DNA of 64,000 nucleotides from Glaciihabitans sp. (GTDB lineage: Bacteria; Actinomycetota; Actinomycetes; Actinomycetales; Microbacteriaceae). Below, one piece after another: positions 52,493 to 61,074 of the stretch (position 1 is its first letter; each line of letters starts with the position of its first letter). The stretch is from positions 62,001-126,000 of the forward strand of contig JAODBD010000004.1 in assembly GCA_025463785.1 (NCBI GenBank), in the 5' to 3' direction. The position numbers and the translations under genes were made by a program. A model generated the notes under the pieces. The model had not been told where the DNA came from. It did not search any database and worked only from the letters and a program-made list of their open reading frames with translations.

Positions 52493-53155
52493 CTATACGA
52501 CCTCGACCGGCGATGGACGTTCGTGCAGCCAGGTCATCCGGTGCAGCGCCGATGGGCCGAGCGAGTCGATCGCTGCGTAGTGCTCGGCCGAGCCGTACCC
52601 CTTGTTGGCCACCCAGCCGTAACCGGGGTAATCGGCATCAGCCGCAATCATCAGCCGGTCGCGGTGCACCTTGGCGACGACGGATGCGGCGGCAACAGAC
52701 GCACAGTCCCGGTCGGCTTTCACCCGGGTTCGCACTCGCAACGGGGTTGCCAGCACCGGCGTCAGCCAGTCGAAAGATCCATCCAGCAACAGGATGCTCT
52801 CGGTAATGGACGCACCGAGCTCGTGCAGCTGCAGCAGCGCCCGCTTGCCGGCCAGCCCCAGCGAAACCATGATCCCCACGGAATCGACCTCTTCGGCGGT
52901 CGCGAGCCCGACGGCGGAGAATCGCGCCCATCCCGCGGCCAGCGGAGCAAGCTCCTCACGCCGCTTCTCGCTCAGCATCTTCGAATCGCGAAGCCCGGCG
53001 GGATGCACGCCCACCAGCCGATCGATGACACACAGCCCCACCGCCACCGGCCCGGCAATCGCGCCGCGACCGACTTCGTCGCAGCCGATTACAAACCGCG
53101 CACCCTCGTCGTGGAGCGCGGTCTCAAATTCGAGTGTTGGGTCTGCGACCGACAT
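52493..53155 (-). CDS. rnhB: Ribonuclease HII
   Basis: This 220-residue enzyme removes ribonucleotides from DNA. The metal-binding motif IGCDEVGRGAIAGPV supplies the first acidic pair, and Asp residues follow in LLDGSFDWL and VKADRDCASVAAAS. I start it at ATG 53155, 10 bases after lepB; the frame is open further upstream but overlaps lepB. Confidence 0.93.
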   Translation of the reverse strand: MSVADPTLEFETALHDEGARFVIGCDEVGRGAIAGPVAVGLCVIDRLVGVHPAGLRDSKMLSEKRREELAPLAAGWARFSAVGLATAEEVDSVGIMVSLGLAGKRALLQLHELGASITESILLLDGSFDWLTPVLATPLRVRTRVKADRDCASVAAASVVAKVHRDRLMIAADADYPGYGWVANKGYGSAEHYAAIDSLGPSALHRMTWLHERPSPVEVV

Positions 53156-53165
53156 CACTTCGAGG

Positions 53166-53915
53166 CTACTTGTTTGCCGCCGCGACGCCCTTAAAGACGG
53201 ACGGATAGTCGTCAAGGAATGTCCATCGGGATGCCGGCCAACTGATGACCATGGCCCGGCCGGTAACATCGGCGATCGGCACGAAGGGCGAGGTGTCGTG
53301 GTTGGCCTGGTGGTAGGCCGAGTCGGCGGAGTTATCCCGGTTGTCGCCCATTACCCAGATGTCGCCCTTCGGCACGGTCACGTCGAACGTGTTGTTGTCT
53401 GCCGCGGTGTTACCGCCGGCGAGCTTGACGTATGGCTCGTCGAGTCCGACGCCATTGACGGTCACCTCGCCGCTGGCGTTGCAGCAGATGACGTGGTCGC
53501 CTGGCAGCCCGATGACCCGCTTGATCAGGTGATTGTTGTCGTCTGGTGCCGCGAGGCCGACGAAGGCGAGCACGTCGTTCCACCACGAGTGGCCGGGCGA
53601 GATCGCCGGAGTCTCAACCTGAAGCCATCCGCCCGGGTCAGTGAATACGACGACATCGCCGTTCTTCAACGGTGTGAGGCCGGGCGTGAGCAGGCTGACG
53701 ATGACACGGTCGTTGGGGAGCAGAGTGTTCTCCATCGACTCGGACGGGATGTAGAACGACCGGATGAAAAACGTCTTGATGACGAACGAGATGACGAGAG
53801 CCGCCAGGAAGATAAAAATGATGTCGCGGATAAACAGCTTGATGCTGCGTGACCGGCGCTGCCGAAGCGAGATTTCTGAAGTCCCGGCTGGCGTCGTTTC
53901 TGGTTCGTTTGTCAT
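53166..53915 (-). CDS. lepB: Signal peptidase I (housekeeping)
   Basis: This 249-residue membrane enzyme has one N-terminal membrane segment (about 27-50), the catalytic serine in IPSESMENTL (Ser60) and the catalytic lysine in HLIKRVIGLPGD (Lys132). The GDNRDNSADSAYH box follows. This Ser/Lys type contrasts with the two Ser/His SipW-like peptidases at 13514 and 17571. Confidence 0.95.
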   Translation of the reverse strand: MTNEPETTPAGTSEISLRQRRSRSIKLFIRDIIFIFLAALVISFVIKTFFIRSFYIPSESMENTLLPNDRVIVSLLTPGLTPLKNGDVVVFTDPGGWLQVETPAISPGHSWWNDVLAFVGLAAPDDNNHLIKRVIGLPGDHVICCNASGEVTVNGVGLDEPYVKLAGGNTAADNNTFDVTVPKGDIWVMGDNRDNSADSAYHQANHDTSPFVPIADVTGRAMVISWPASRWTFLDDYPSVFKGVAAANK

Positions 53916-53974
53916 GCCGCATTTTCTGTCAAGGTGCGCTGGCTGGGAGGAGCGCTACCTGTCCTTAACGCCCG

Positions 53975-54009
53975 AGCTCCCGACCAAGTGTAAAGGTCGG
54001 GAGCTCGAT
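53975..54009 (-). terminator. Hairpin downstream of rplS
   Basis: A perfect 13-base stem (CGAGCTCCCGACC/GGTCGGGAGCTCG) with a 9-base loop lies about 23 bases after the rplS stop and before lepB. It probably ends or attenuates the rplS transcript. Confidence 0.8.
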
Positions 54010-54031
54010 GAAAACCTAAAAACGCTGGCAG

Positions 54032-54382
54032 TTACGCGTCGCGCTTCTCCTTGATCTTGGCCTTCTTGCCGCGAAGATCGCGGAGGTAGTACAGCTTCGC
54101 GCGACGCACGTCACCGCGGGTCACGATCTCGATGTGGTCGATGACCGGCGAGTGCACCGGGAAGGTACGCTCGACGCCGACCTGGAAGCTGACCTTGCGG
54201 ACGGTGAAGGTTTCACGAACGCTGTCGCCCTGGCGACCGATGACAACACCCTGGAAAACCTGGATGCGTGCGCGGGTGCCTTCAACGATGTTGACGTGCA
54301 CCTTGACAGTGTCGCCAGCGCGGAAATCCGGGATGTCCGAACGGAGGGATGCTGCATCCACTCCTGAAAGGAGGTGGCTCAT
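54032..54382 (-). CDS. rplS: 50S ribosomal protein L19
   Basis: This 116-residue protein has typical L19 features: [34 protein letters not shown] and the basic C-terminus [17 protein letters not shown]. It is separated from lepB by a terminator-like hairpin and is divergent from a TetR gene. Confidence 0.96.
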   Translation of the reverse strand: MSHLLSGVDAASLRSDIPDFRAGDTVKVHVNIVEGTRARIQVFQGVVIGRQGDSVRETFTVRKVSFQVGVERTFPVHSPVIDHIEIVTRGDVRRAKLYYLRDLRGKKAKIKEKRDA

Positions 54383-54535
54383 GGCAATTCGCTCTCTGTA
54401 ACCGCCACAGGTCGATTACGGTCTATGTAGAAGTAAGTGGAATGTGCATCGTGTTCGATGAGTGTCCCCTGAGGCAGAGCCGGACACGGCACAAGGGGCA
54501 ATTCTGCCACAAACGAAGGAAAGCCGCGAACGCAG

Positions 54536-55180
54536 ATGAGTGACGCAACGGAAGTTCCCGTACTTCAGCCCAAAGTGCGCACCGAACCGGTGCAGCAGCG
54601 CAGCACTCAACGAGTCACTCTGCTGCTGAACGCCGCATCCGAACTCATTGACGAAAACGGCATCGACGGTCTGACGACGAGCGATGTTGCCGCCCGCGCC
54701 GACTCTTCCGTCGGAGTGGTCTACAGGTATTTTCCGAACATCCAGTCACTCCTTCGAGCACTTGCCGCCCGCAATATGCAGCGCTTTACCGAGTCGATCT
54801 TCGACCAGATCGGGTCGGACTCGGTCGAATGGCGGCGCACCCTCGACACGGCAATCGACACGTTCATCGAGTTCAACCGGTCCGAGCCGGGCTTTCGCGC
54901 TCTGCGCTTCGGCGACATCATCGACGACCGGTTTCTCGAGCCGGAATTCAGCAACAACGGTGTGCTCGCTCGCGCGTTCGTCGGTCTGCTCTCGGAGAAG
55001 TACACCTTCCAGCCGAACGAGCAGATCCTGTTCGACATCGAGGTCGTGATCGAAATCGCGGATGCCCTCCTCCAGCGGGCGTTCATCCTCGACAAACGCG
55101 GCGACCCTCGGTTCATCGAGGCCGCCCGCCGCATCTCCAACGACTACCTCCTCAACCATTCAGAGCTCCCGGAAGCGTAA
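54536..55180 (+). CDS. TetR-family regulator
   Basis: This 214-residue protein has an N-terminal DNA-binding domain (about 20-70; LLNAASELIDENGIDGLTTSDVAARADSSVGVVYRYFPN) and a helical ligand domain. Its stop directly abuts the map start, so the two are probably co-transcribed. The ligand is unknown. Confidence 0.86.
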   Translation: MSDATEVPVLQPKVRTEPVQQRSTQRVTLLLNAASELIDENGIDGLTTSDVAARADSSVGVVYRYFPNIQSLLRALAARNMQRFTESIFDQIGSDSVEWRRTLDTAIDTFIEFNRSEPGFRALRFGDIIDDRFLEPEFSNNGVLARAFVGLLSEKYTFQPNEQILFDIEVVIEIADALLQRAFILDKRGDPRFIEAARRISNDYLLNHSELPEA

Positions 55181-55948
55181 ATGATCGAAATTCGAACCCC
55201 GGCAGAGGTCGAGACGATGCGAGCCGCGGGAGCCTTTGTGGCGAGCGTCGTGTCGGCGACGGCCGCGGCATCCAAGGTCGGCATCAACCTGCTTACGCTC
55301 GATAAGCTCGCTGGCGACATGATCCGAAAGGCGGGCGCAACCAGCTGTTACGTTGACTACCACCCGTCCTTCGGTGCCTCGCCGTTTGGCAGGTACATCT
55401 GCCTCTCGGTGAACGACGCTGCACTGCACGGGCTACCGCACGACTATGTGCTTCGGGATGGCGATGTCGTCTCCCTGGATTTCGCCGCGTCCGTGAACGG
55501 CTGGGTCGCCGACTCGGCAGTGACGGTCATCGTCGGAACCCCGCGCCCGGAAGACGTGGCGCTCGTCGACGTCACCAGCCGGGCGCTCGACGCCGGCATC
55601 GCTGCCGCGTGCGCCGGTAACCGCATGGGCGACGTTTCCGCCGCGATTGGCGCGGTCGCACACGCGGCGGGACTGTCGGTCAACCTCGACTTCGGCGGCC
55701 ACGGGGTCGGGCGGGTCATGCACGGCGACCCGCATGTTCCGAACGATGGTCGCGCCCACCGCGGGCTGCCGCTTCGTCCCGGGTTGATCTTCGCGATCGA
55801 GCCGTGGTTCATGCTCGGCACCGACAAGATCTACACCGACCGCGACGGCTGGACGTTGCGCAGCGCGGACGGATCGCGGGCGGCACACTTCGAGCACACG
55901 ATCGCGATCACCGACGGCGCGCCGCTTGTGCTCACGGCGCGGAAGTAG
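55181..55948 (+). CDS. map: Methionine aminopeptidase
   Basis: This 255-residue type I enzyme has its metal ligands in place: Asp in SLDFAASVNG and VADSAVTV, His in GHGVGRVMHGDPHVPN, Glu in AIEPWFM and Glu in FEHTIAIT. It removes the initiator methionine. It starts immediately after the TetR stop. A second map gene elsewhere in the genome would be usual. Confidence 0.93.
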   Translation: MIEIRTPAEVETMRAAGAFVASVVSATAAASKVGINLLTLDKLAGDMIRKAGATSCYVDYHPSFGASPFGRYICLSVNDAALHGLPHDYVLRDGDVVSLDFAASVNGWVADSAVTVIVGTPRPEDVALVDVTSRALDAGIAAACAGNRMGDVSAAIGAVAHAAGLSVNLDFGGHGVGRVMHGDPHVPNDGRAHRGLPLRPGLIFAIEPWFMLGTDKIYTDRDGWTLRSADGSRAAHFEHTIAITDGAPLVLTARK

Positions 55949-55954
55949 CGCCTG

Positions 55955-56593
55955 CTACTCGAGGGCAGCCGTCGCGATCGTACCGATGCCGAGCGCCGCG
56001 AGGATGGCGCCAGAAACCCTTTCGAGCATCTTCGTCACGCGTGGTCGCTTCAACCAGACATTGGCCTTCGCGGCAACGAAGCTGACCGAACCGAGGTAGA
56101 CCATCGAAATCACGGCATCCGTTGCTCCGAGCACCATCGTGAGCCCAAATCGACCGCCGTGCTGTGGCAGGAACTGCGGCACCACGGCGAGGAAAAACAG
56201 CCCGACTTTCGGGTTCAAACAGCATGACAGCAGGCCCGCGCCGAATGCACCGAACGCGCCCCGGCGAACCGGCGTGGTTTCTGGGGCTCCGGCATCCGCT
56301 GCTCTGTGTTTTCTCGAGAACCAAAATGCGCGGATGCCGAGATAGATCAGGTAAAGACCGCCGAGCAACCTGACGATCCGGTAGGCATCCGCCGACTGCT
56401 CGAGCAGGGTCGCGAGGCCGATGCCGACGAGCGCGGCCCAGACGAGCGAGCCGAGCGAGCTGCCAGCAGCGGATGCGAGACCGGTCCGGGTGCGGATGAG
56501 GCTATACCGCAGGGTCAGGAACGTATCAGGGCCGGGCGTGATCGCCAGCAGGACGCAGAGCCCGCAAAACGCGAGGTAGGTCGCGGGGTTCAC
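55955..56593 (-). CDS. LysE/RhtB-family amino-acid exporter
   Basis: This 212-residue membrane protein has about six segments and the family N-terminus [35 protein letters not shown] is also typical. The start is GTG 56593, overlapping the trmD stop as GTGA, so it is part of the rpsP-trmD operon. The substrate is unknown. Confidence 0.87.
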   Translation of the reverse strand: MNPATYLAFCGLCVLLAITPGPDTFLTLRYSLIRTRTGLASAAGSSLGSLVWAALVGIGLATLLEQSADAYRIVRLLGGLYLIYLGIRAFWFSRKHRAADAGAPETTPVRRGAFGAFGAGLLSCCLNPKVGLFFLAVVPQFLPQHGGRFGLTMVLGATDAVISMVYLGSVSFVAAKANVWLKRPRVTKMLERVSGAILAALGIGTIATAALE

Positions 56594-57267
56594 GGCAGGA
56601 GGTCCGGTCGAACACGGCGCGTGCGCTCGAGCTGCTGTTCGCGACGCCAGGCCGCAATCGCACCGTGGTTGCCGCTCAACAGAACGGGCGGCACCTCGAG
56701 ATCGCGCCACTCAGCCGGCTTGGTGTAGCTCGGATACTCGAGCAGACCATCCTCGTGGCTCTCCTCGGTAAGACTTTCGGGGTTACCGACCACCCCGGGG
56801 ATCAGCCGTCCGACCGCCTCGATGATGGCCATCGCGGCGACCTCGCCTCCGTTCAGAACGTAGTCGCCGAGGCTGATCTCACGTACCGGCGCGCGGCTGG
56901 CCGTATCGTCGATGACGCGCTGGTCGATGCCCTCGTACCGGCCACATCCGAAAATCAGGTGTTTCGACTGCGCTAATTCACGGGCGGTGGCCTGGCTAAA
57001 CCGCTCTCCTGCCGGTGACGGGAAGACGACCGTGGACTCGGGCGTCAGGATGCTGTCGAAGGCTTCGCCCCAGGGCTCCGGCTTCATGACCATCCCGGCG
57101 CCGCCCCCGTACGGAGTGTCATCGACCGTGCGATGCCGATCGTGCGTGTACTCGCGCAGGTCGTGAACGCCCAACTCGATCAGGCCGCTCGTGCGTGCGC
57201 GGCCAAGCAGGGACACGTCGAGCACGGAGAAGAACTCCGGGAAGATCGTCACGATGTCGATGCGCAC
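56590..57267 (-). CDS. trmD: tRNA (guanine37-N1)-methyltransferase
   Basis: This 225-residue SPOUT enzyme has [13 protein letters not shown] at the GTG start, [17 protein letters not shown], the trefoil-knot SAM site in [19 protein letters not shown] and [13 protein letters not shown]. It methylates G37 in tRNAs. It has the standard location after rimM. Confidence 0.95.
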   Translation of the reverse strand: MRIDIVTIFPEFFSVLDVSLLGRARTSGLIELGVHDLREYTHDRHRTVDDTPYGGGAGMVMKPEPWGEAFDSILTPESTVVFPSPAGERFSQATARELAQSKHLIFGCGRYEGIDQRVIDDTASRAPVREISLGDYVLNGGEVAAMAIIEAVGRLIPGVVGNPESLTEESHEDGLLEYPSYTKPAEWRDLEVPPVLLSGNHGAIAAWRREQQLERTRRVRPDLLP

Positions 57268-57333
57268 CGTGCCATCATCCCATCCCGCGTTGTGTCGGCT
57301 TCGACGATCGTTGCGGCTTAAACCCTGGTGAAG

Positions 57334-57924
57334 CTATTCGGCCGGATCGTCGGCAATCGGGTCATCCGGCAGCTCTTCAAAAAGCCCGGGCGGCGGCGTG
57401 ACCGTGAGCGTGCCCTGCTCGATGTCGACCGCGGGAACGATCGCCTTGACAAACGGGACCAATACATCGCCGGCATCCGTCTTGACGGTCAGGAGATCCT
57501 GAGCAGGAAGGTGATCGATCTGCGAAACCGTGCCGACACGAACGCCGTCACGCAGCACGGCAAGCCCGATCAGCTGATGGTCATACCAGGCGTCTTCTTC
57601 GGCCGGGAGCTCCTCGAGATCCTGATCGACCCAGAGAATCGCCTTAACGAGAGATTCGGCAACGGTGCGGTCGGGAACGTCCTTGAAGAACGCGACAGCA
57701 TGCGTGTTGTACCAGCGAAGCTCGATGAGCTCGAGCGACTTGCCGTGCCAGTCGGATGTCGTCGGCACCTGGAGCGTAAACGTCGCGCCCGGTACGAATC
57801 GGCGCGCAGGGTCGTCAGTGTAGAGCTCGACCTTCAGCGCGCCCTTGAGCCCGTGGGCTTTGACCAGGCGGCCTACTCGCAGCTGGGTGTGGCTCGTCCC
57901 GGCGGGCACCTTCGCGGATGCCAC
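57334..57924 (-). CDS. rimM: 16S rRNA processing protein RimM
   Basis: This 196-residue protein aids 30S maturation. It has an N-terminal barrel (LRVGRLVKAHGLKGALKVELYTDDP) and a PRC-barrel C-terminus (EDAWYDHQLIGLAV, VPFVKAIVPAVDIEQGTL). It lies 2 bases after khpA. Confidence 0.93.
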   Translation of the reverse strand: MASAKVPAGTSHTQLRVGRLVKAHGLKGALKVELYTDDPARRFVPGATFTLQVPTTSDWHGKSLELIELRWYNTHAVAFFKDVPDRTVAESLVKAILWVDQDLEELPAEEDAWYDHQLIGLAVLRDGVRVGTVSQIDHLPAQDLLTVKTDAGDVLVPFVKAIVPAVDIEQGTLTVTPPPGLFEELPDDPIADDPAE

Positions 57925-57926
57925 TG

Positions 57927-58163
57927 CTAGAAGTCGGTGTCGACCACGTCGACGCGCACGCGTTTGCCATCGGCGAGTGCCGTGACGAGAGCGCGGAGAG
58001 CCTTCGCGGTGCGACCGGCGCGACCGATGACGCGACCGAGGTCCTCGGGATGCACGCGCACCTCAAGGACCTCGCCGCGTGGAGAGTTCTTTGCCACAAC
58101 GTGCACCTCGTCGGGATGATCAACGATCCCCTTGACGAGGTGCTCAAGCGCGGAATCGAGCAA
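57927..58163 (-). CDS. khpA: KH-domain RNA-binding protein KhpA
   Basis: This 78-residue single KH domain has the HPEDLGRVIGRAGRTAKALR loop containing the GxxG motif. KhpA binds RNA with KhpB and influences cell size in Gram-positives. It lies between rpsP and rimM with gaps of 2-3 bases. Confidence 0.92.
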   Translation of the reverse strand: MLDSALEHLVKGIVDHPDEVHVVAKNSPRGEVLEVRVHPEDLGRVIGRAGRTAKALRALVTALADGKRVRVDVVDTDF

Positions 58164-58166
58164 AAC

Positions 58167-58772
58167 CTAGGCCCCTGGCGTCTCGTCAGCGGGAGCTTCG
58201 TCAGCGGCAGCCTCTGCGACTGCCTCGGCATCCGTGGCCTCCGGCTTGGCGGCTGCGGCGGCGGGTGCATCGCTGTTGTCGACCTGCTCGGCGGTCTCGA
58301 CCGTGGTCGTCGTCGACTCGTCGGCTTCCGCAGCGCGGACCACGTCTGCAGCTGCATCCGCCTCGGCGGCAGTCTCGGCGACCGGCGGTGCAGCGGCAGG
58401 CTCTGGTGCAGGTGCCGGCTTCTCGGCCTTTGGCTTGAGAACCGGCTTCTTCTTCTCGTCAGCCTGGAACTCGACCTTGGCTTCCTTGGTCTTCACGGTG
58501 CTCTTGGCGTTCTTGTCACCCTTGAAGATGCCCCAGTCGCCCGTGAGCTTGAGGATGGCCTCGACCTGCGGCGACGGTTGGGCACCAACGCCGAGCCAGT
58601 ACTGTGCGCGGTCGCTCTGTACCTCGATGTACGAGGGCTCCTCGGTGGGGTGGTACTTACCGATCTCCTCGATCACGCGACCATCGCGCTTGGTGCGCGA
58701 GTCGGCGACGACGATGCGGTAGTAAGGCGCGCGGATCTTGCCCATGCGCTTCAAACGAATTTTGACAGCCAC
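58167..58772 (-). CDS. rpsP: 30S ribosomal protein S16 with long acidic tail
   Basis: The first roughly 85 residues are normal S16 ([20 protein letters not shown]). The protein then continues to 201 residues with Lys-rich and later Ala/Glu/Asp-rich sequence ([15 protein letters not shown]). Most S16 proteins have 80-150 residues. It is the first gene of the rpsP-khpA-rimM-trmD-lysE operon. Confidence 0.94.
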   Translation of the reverse strand: MAVKIRLKRMGKIRAPYYRIVVADSRTKRDGRVIEEIGKYHPTEEPSYIEVQSDRAQYWLGVGAQPSPQVEAILKLTGDWGIFKGDKNAKSTVKTKEAKVEFQADEKKKPVLKPKAEKPAPAPEPAAAPPVAETAAEADAAADVVRAAEADESTTTTVETAEQVDNSDAPAAAAAKPEATDAEAVAEAAADEAPADETPGA

Positions 58773-59001
58773 AATTCTCCTGAATTACGTGTATTGGTGG
58801 CGAACTGGTAGCCGTGGGCGTGGGGCACACTCGGCGACAAAAGCTCTAAGGGTTCTTGTCACGCGTCTGATTAGAGGGTCGGACGGGACAGGACTCGACT
58901 AGCTATTCTGCCAGACTTTCGGCCCGGAGAGGTACCGGTCTCTCGGCGGAGATTCTTGACACCGATGGCTGCCGGCGAAGAGCCCCGGTCCGAGTAGGCG
59001 C

Positions 59002-59020
59002 GGGATGTCCCAGACATCCC
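59002..59020. terminator. Short perfect hairpin between EamA and rpsP genes
   Basis: GGGATGTC-CCA-GACATCCC is a perfect 8-base stem about 42 bases past the EamA stop on the minus strand. A smaller AGCG/CGCT stem followed by six Ts overlaps the stop codon itself (59063 down to 59043). Either could end the EamA transcript. Confidence 0.45.
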
Positions 59021-59061
59021 CGATGGATGGGATCTGAAAGAGAAAAAACAGCGGTGGAGCG

Positions 59062-60012
59062 CTACTCCTGCGTGCTGTCTACCTGAGGACGACTTGGTAG
59101 CGCTTCGGGACGATTTACTCGCACCGCACGTCGCCGGGTGAGGCCAACGCCGATGAGGCAGAGGACGCCGCCCGCGATGGCCAGCGGCACCGGCACCTCA
59201 TTGAACACGAGCACCCCGAGGATGATCGCAAGCGGGGGCACGATGTACGTCGAGACGCCCAGTTGGCCTGCTGGCACTCGCGCCAGCGCGTACGCCCACG
59301 TGCTGAATGCGACGGCAGTCGGGATCGCGCCCAGGTAAACAACGCCCAGAACCGCGCTGAGTGGCGCCACCGGCAGTTGCGTGACGAGATCGCCGGAGAA
59401 CGGGAGGCACACGATCAGGCCGATCGCGCATCCCATCCAGGTCACCTGCGCGGACGGCAGCCGCTTCAGCGCCGGCTTCTGAAACAGAACACCGAGCGCG
59501 TAGGCGACTGCGGCGACGACACAGAACAGCACGCCCGATCCGTTGGTGATGCTGCCACCGGATGCCACGCCGATGAGGACAGCGCCCACGAGAGCCACAC
59601 CGGCCCCGATCGCAAGCCACTTTGGGAAGCCCTCGCGCAGAAATACGGCTCCGCCAATGGCGATCAGGATGGGCGCGAAATTGATGAGCATGGCGGTCGT
59701 CCCGGCATCCAGCGTCTGCTCGGCGATATTGAGCGCGATGTTGTACCCGCCGAACCAGGCCGCACCGTAGACCGCAATGTAGGCCCACTCGCGAGCGGTC
59801 GGCCACATCCACCGCCTGCCGATCAATACAACGACGCCGAGCACGGTGGTTCCCACGACGAGACGCCCGAGGGCCAGCGCTCCCCCGCTGAAATATGGTG
59901 CTGCCGCCCTGATCACGATAAATGCGCTCGCCCAGGCCAGCACCGTGATGACAATCGCGATGAGAACGCGCGGGGTGAGAACGCGAACGAGCGCGGTGGG
60001 CGGTGTGGTCAT
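59062..60012 (-). CDS. EamA/DMT-family transporter
   Basis: This 316-residue protein has ten predicted membrane segments in two EamA repeats (VLAWASAFIVIRAAAPYFSGG; later YLGAIPTAVAFSTWAYALARVPAGQ). The second half matches known metabolite exporters. It is unlike the EamA protein at 39064 in detail. The substrate is unknown. Confidence 0.9.
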   Translation of the reverse strand: MTTPPTALVRVLTPRVLIAIVITVLAWASAFIVIRAAAPYFSGGALALGRLVVGTTVLGVVVLIGRRWMWPTAREWAYIAVYGAAWFGGYNIALNIAEQTLDAGTTAMLINFAPILIAIGGAVFLREGFPKWLAIGAGVALVGAVLIGVASGGSITNGSGVLFCVVAAVAYALGVLFQKPALKRLPSAQVTWMGCAIGLIVCLPFSGDLVTQLPVAPLSAVLGVVYLGAIPTAVAFSTWAYALARVPAGQLGVSTYIVPPLAIILGVLVFNEVPVPLAIAGGVLCLIGVGLTRRRAVRVNRPEALPSRPQVDSTQE

Positions 60013-60107
60013 CAGGTCAGGCTACGCGCAGCCTCCGACTTGCCGTTGGCGCAAAAGGAGCATGGCATTTCCGGCACGAAAGTTGGCGGGACTTGACGGC
60101 TCCGGTG

Positions 60108-60911
60108 TTAGCCGTTTGCGGCGTCTCGCCACTTCACCCAGCGGCGCACCGCCTCGAGGTCGTAGTCGGGCCCCGTGATGCCAAGGGTGAAGAGGGTGGT
60201 GCCGAGTTCGCGCAGTTCGTCTGCCTGCTCGGGCGTCCGCATCCTGATTTCGGTCGAAATCTCGATCTGGCTGACGTCGCGACCGACCGCCTCGCCGTGC
60301 TCGGCAAGGATGCCCAGCTTGCGCTTCAGCGTCTCAGCATCGGAGAAACTGTGCCAGATGTCGGCGTGCTTCGCGACGAGCTTGAGCGTCTTCTTTTCGC
60401 CGCCACCCCCGATCAGCACGGGTATGTGACGGGTCGGCGGCGGGTTCAGTTTCGCCCAGCGAGCCTCGATTCGCGGAAGGGTTTCGGCGAGCGCGTCGAG
60501 ACGCGTTCCCACCGTGCCGAAGTCGTAGCCGTATTCGTCGTAGTCGCGTTCGAACCACCCCGACCCTGTGCCGAAGATGAAACGGCCAGTGCCACCCGAG
60601 TGGGCGCTGATGTGGTCGATTGTGCGCGCCATATCCGCCTGCAGGTCGGCGTTGCGGTAGCTGTTGCAGTTGACGAGGGCACCGAGTTCGACACGGCTGG
60701 TCTGCTCGGCAATCGCTGCCAGCATGGTCCACGACTCATAGTGGAGCCCGTCGGGTTCGCCGCTCAGCGGAAAAAAGTGATCCCAGTTGAAGACGATGTC
60801 GACCCCGAGGTCTTCGAGCTGCAGCACGGTGTCGCGGATCGTCGGATAGAGGGCGTGTTGCGGGGCAACCTGAATGCCGAGGCGGACACGGCGGGCCTGA
60901 GTCGAAGTCAT
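60108..60911 (-). CDS. LLM-class F420-dependent oxidoreductase
   Basis: This 267-residue luciferase-like monooxygenase-fold protein has GVDIVFNWDHFFPLSGEPDG, VELGALVNCNSYRNADLQADMARTID-type strand/helix order and GTGSGWFERDYDEYGYDFG, typical of F420-using actinobacterial members. The substrate is unknown. Confidence 0.87.
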   Translation of the reverse strand: MTSTQARRVRLGIQVAPQHALYPTIRDTVLQLEDLGVDIVFNWDHFFPLSGEPDGLHYESWTMLAAIAEQTSRVELGALVNCNSYRNADLQADMARTIDHISAHSGGTGRFIFGTGSGWFERDYDEYGYDFGTVGTRLDALAETLPRIEARWAKLNPPPTRHIPVLIGGGGEKKTLKLVAKHADIWHSFSDAETLKRKLGILAEHGEAVGRDVSQIEISTEIRMRTPEQADELRELGTTLFTLGITGPDYDLEAVRRWVKWRDAANG

Positions 60912-60996
60912 GCAACAAGCCTATGGGTCACTTTCGAGTGCAACCTCCAGGGCGCTGGCTCCCTGTCTCCCCACCCTGCCCCATACCGCAAGCGGT

Positions 60997-61051
60997 GAGG
61001 GGCGCCAAATGGATGCTCGTGGGCGCTCGGAACGTTGATATGACGCCCCTC
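60997..61051. repeat. Imperfect inverted repeat, family B copy 2
   Basis: Arms 60997-61011 and 61037-61051 match at 12 of 15 positions. The right arm GATATGACGCCCCTC is identical to 27195-27209. It lies between ffh and the LLM gene and probably acts as a terminator of ffh. Confidence 0.65.
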
Positions 61052-61074
61052 GCGGGAATCGGGAAGGGATTGGG

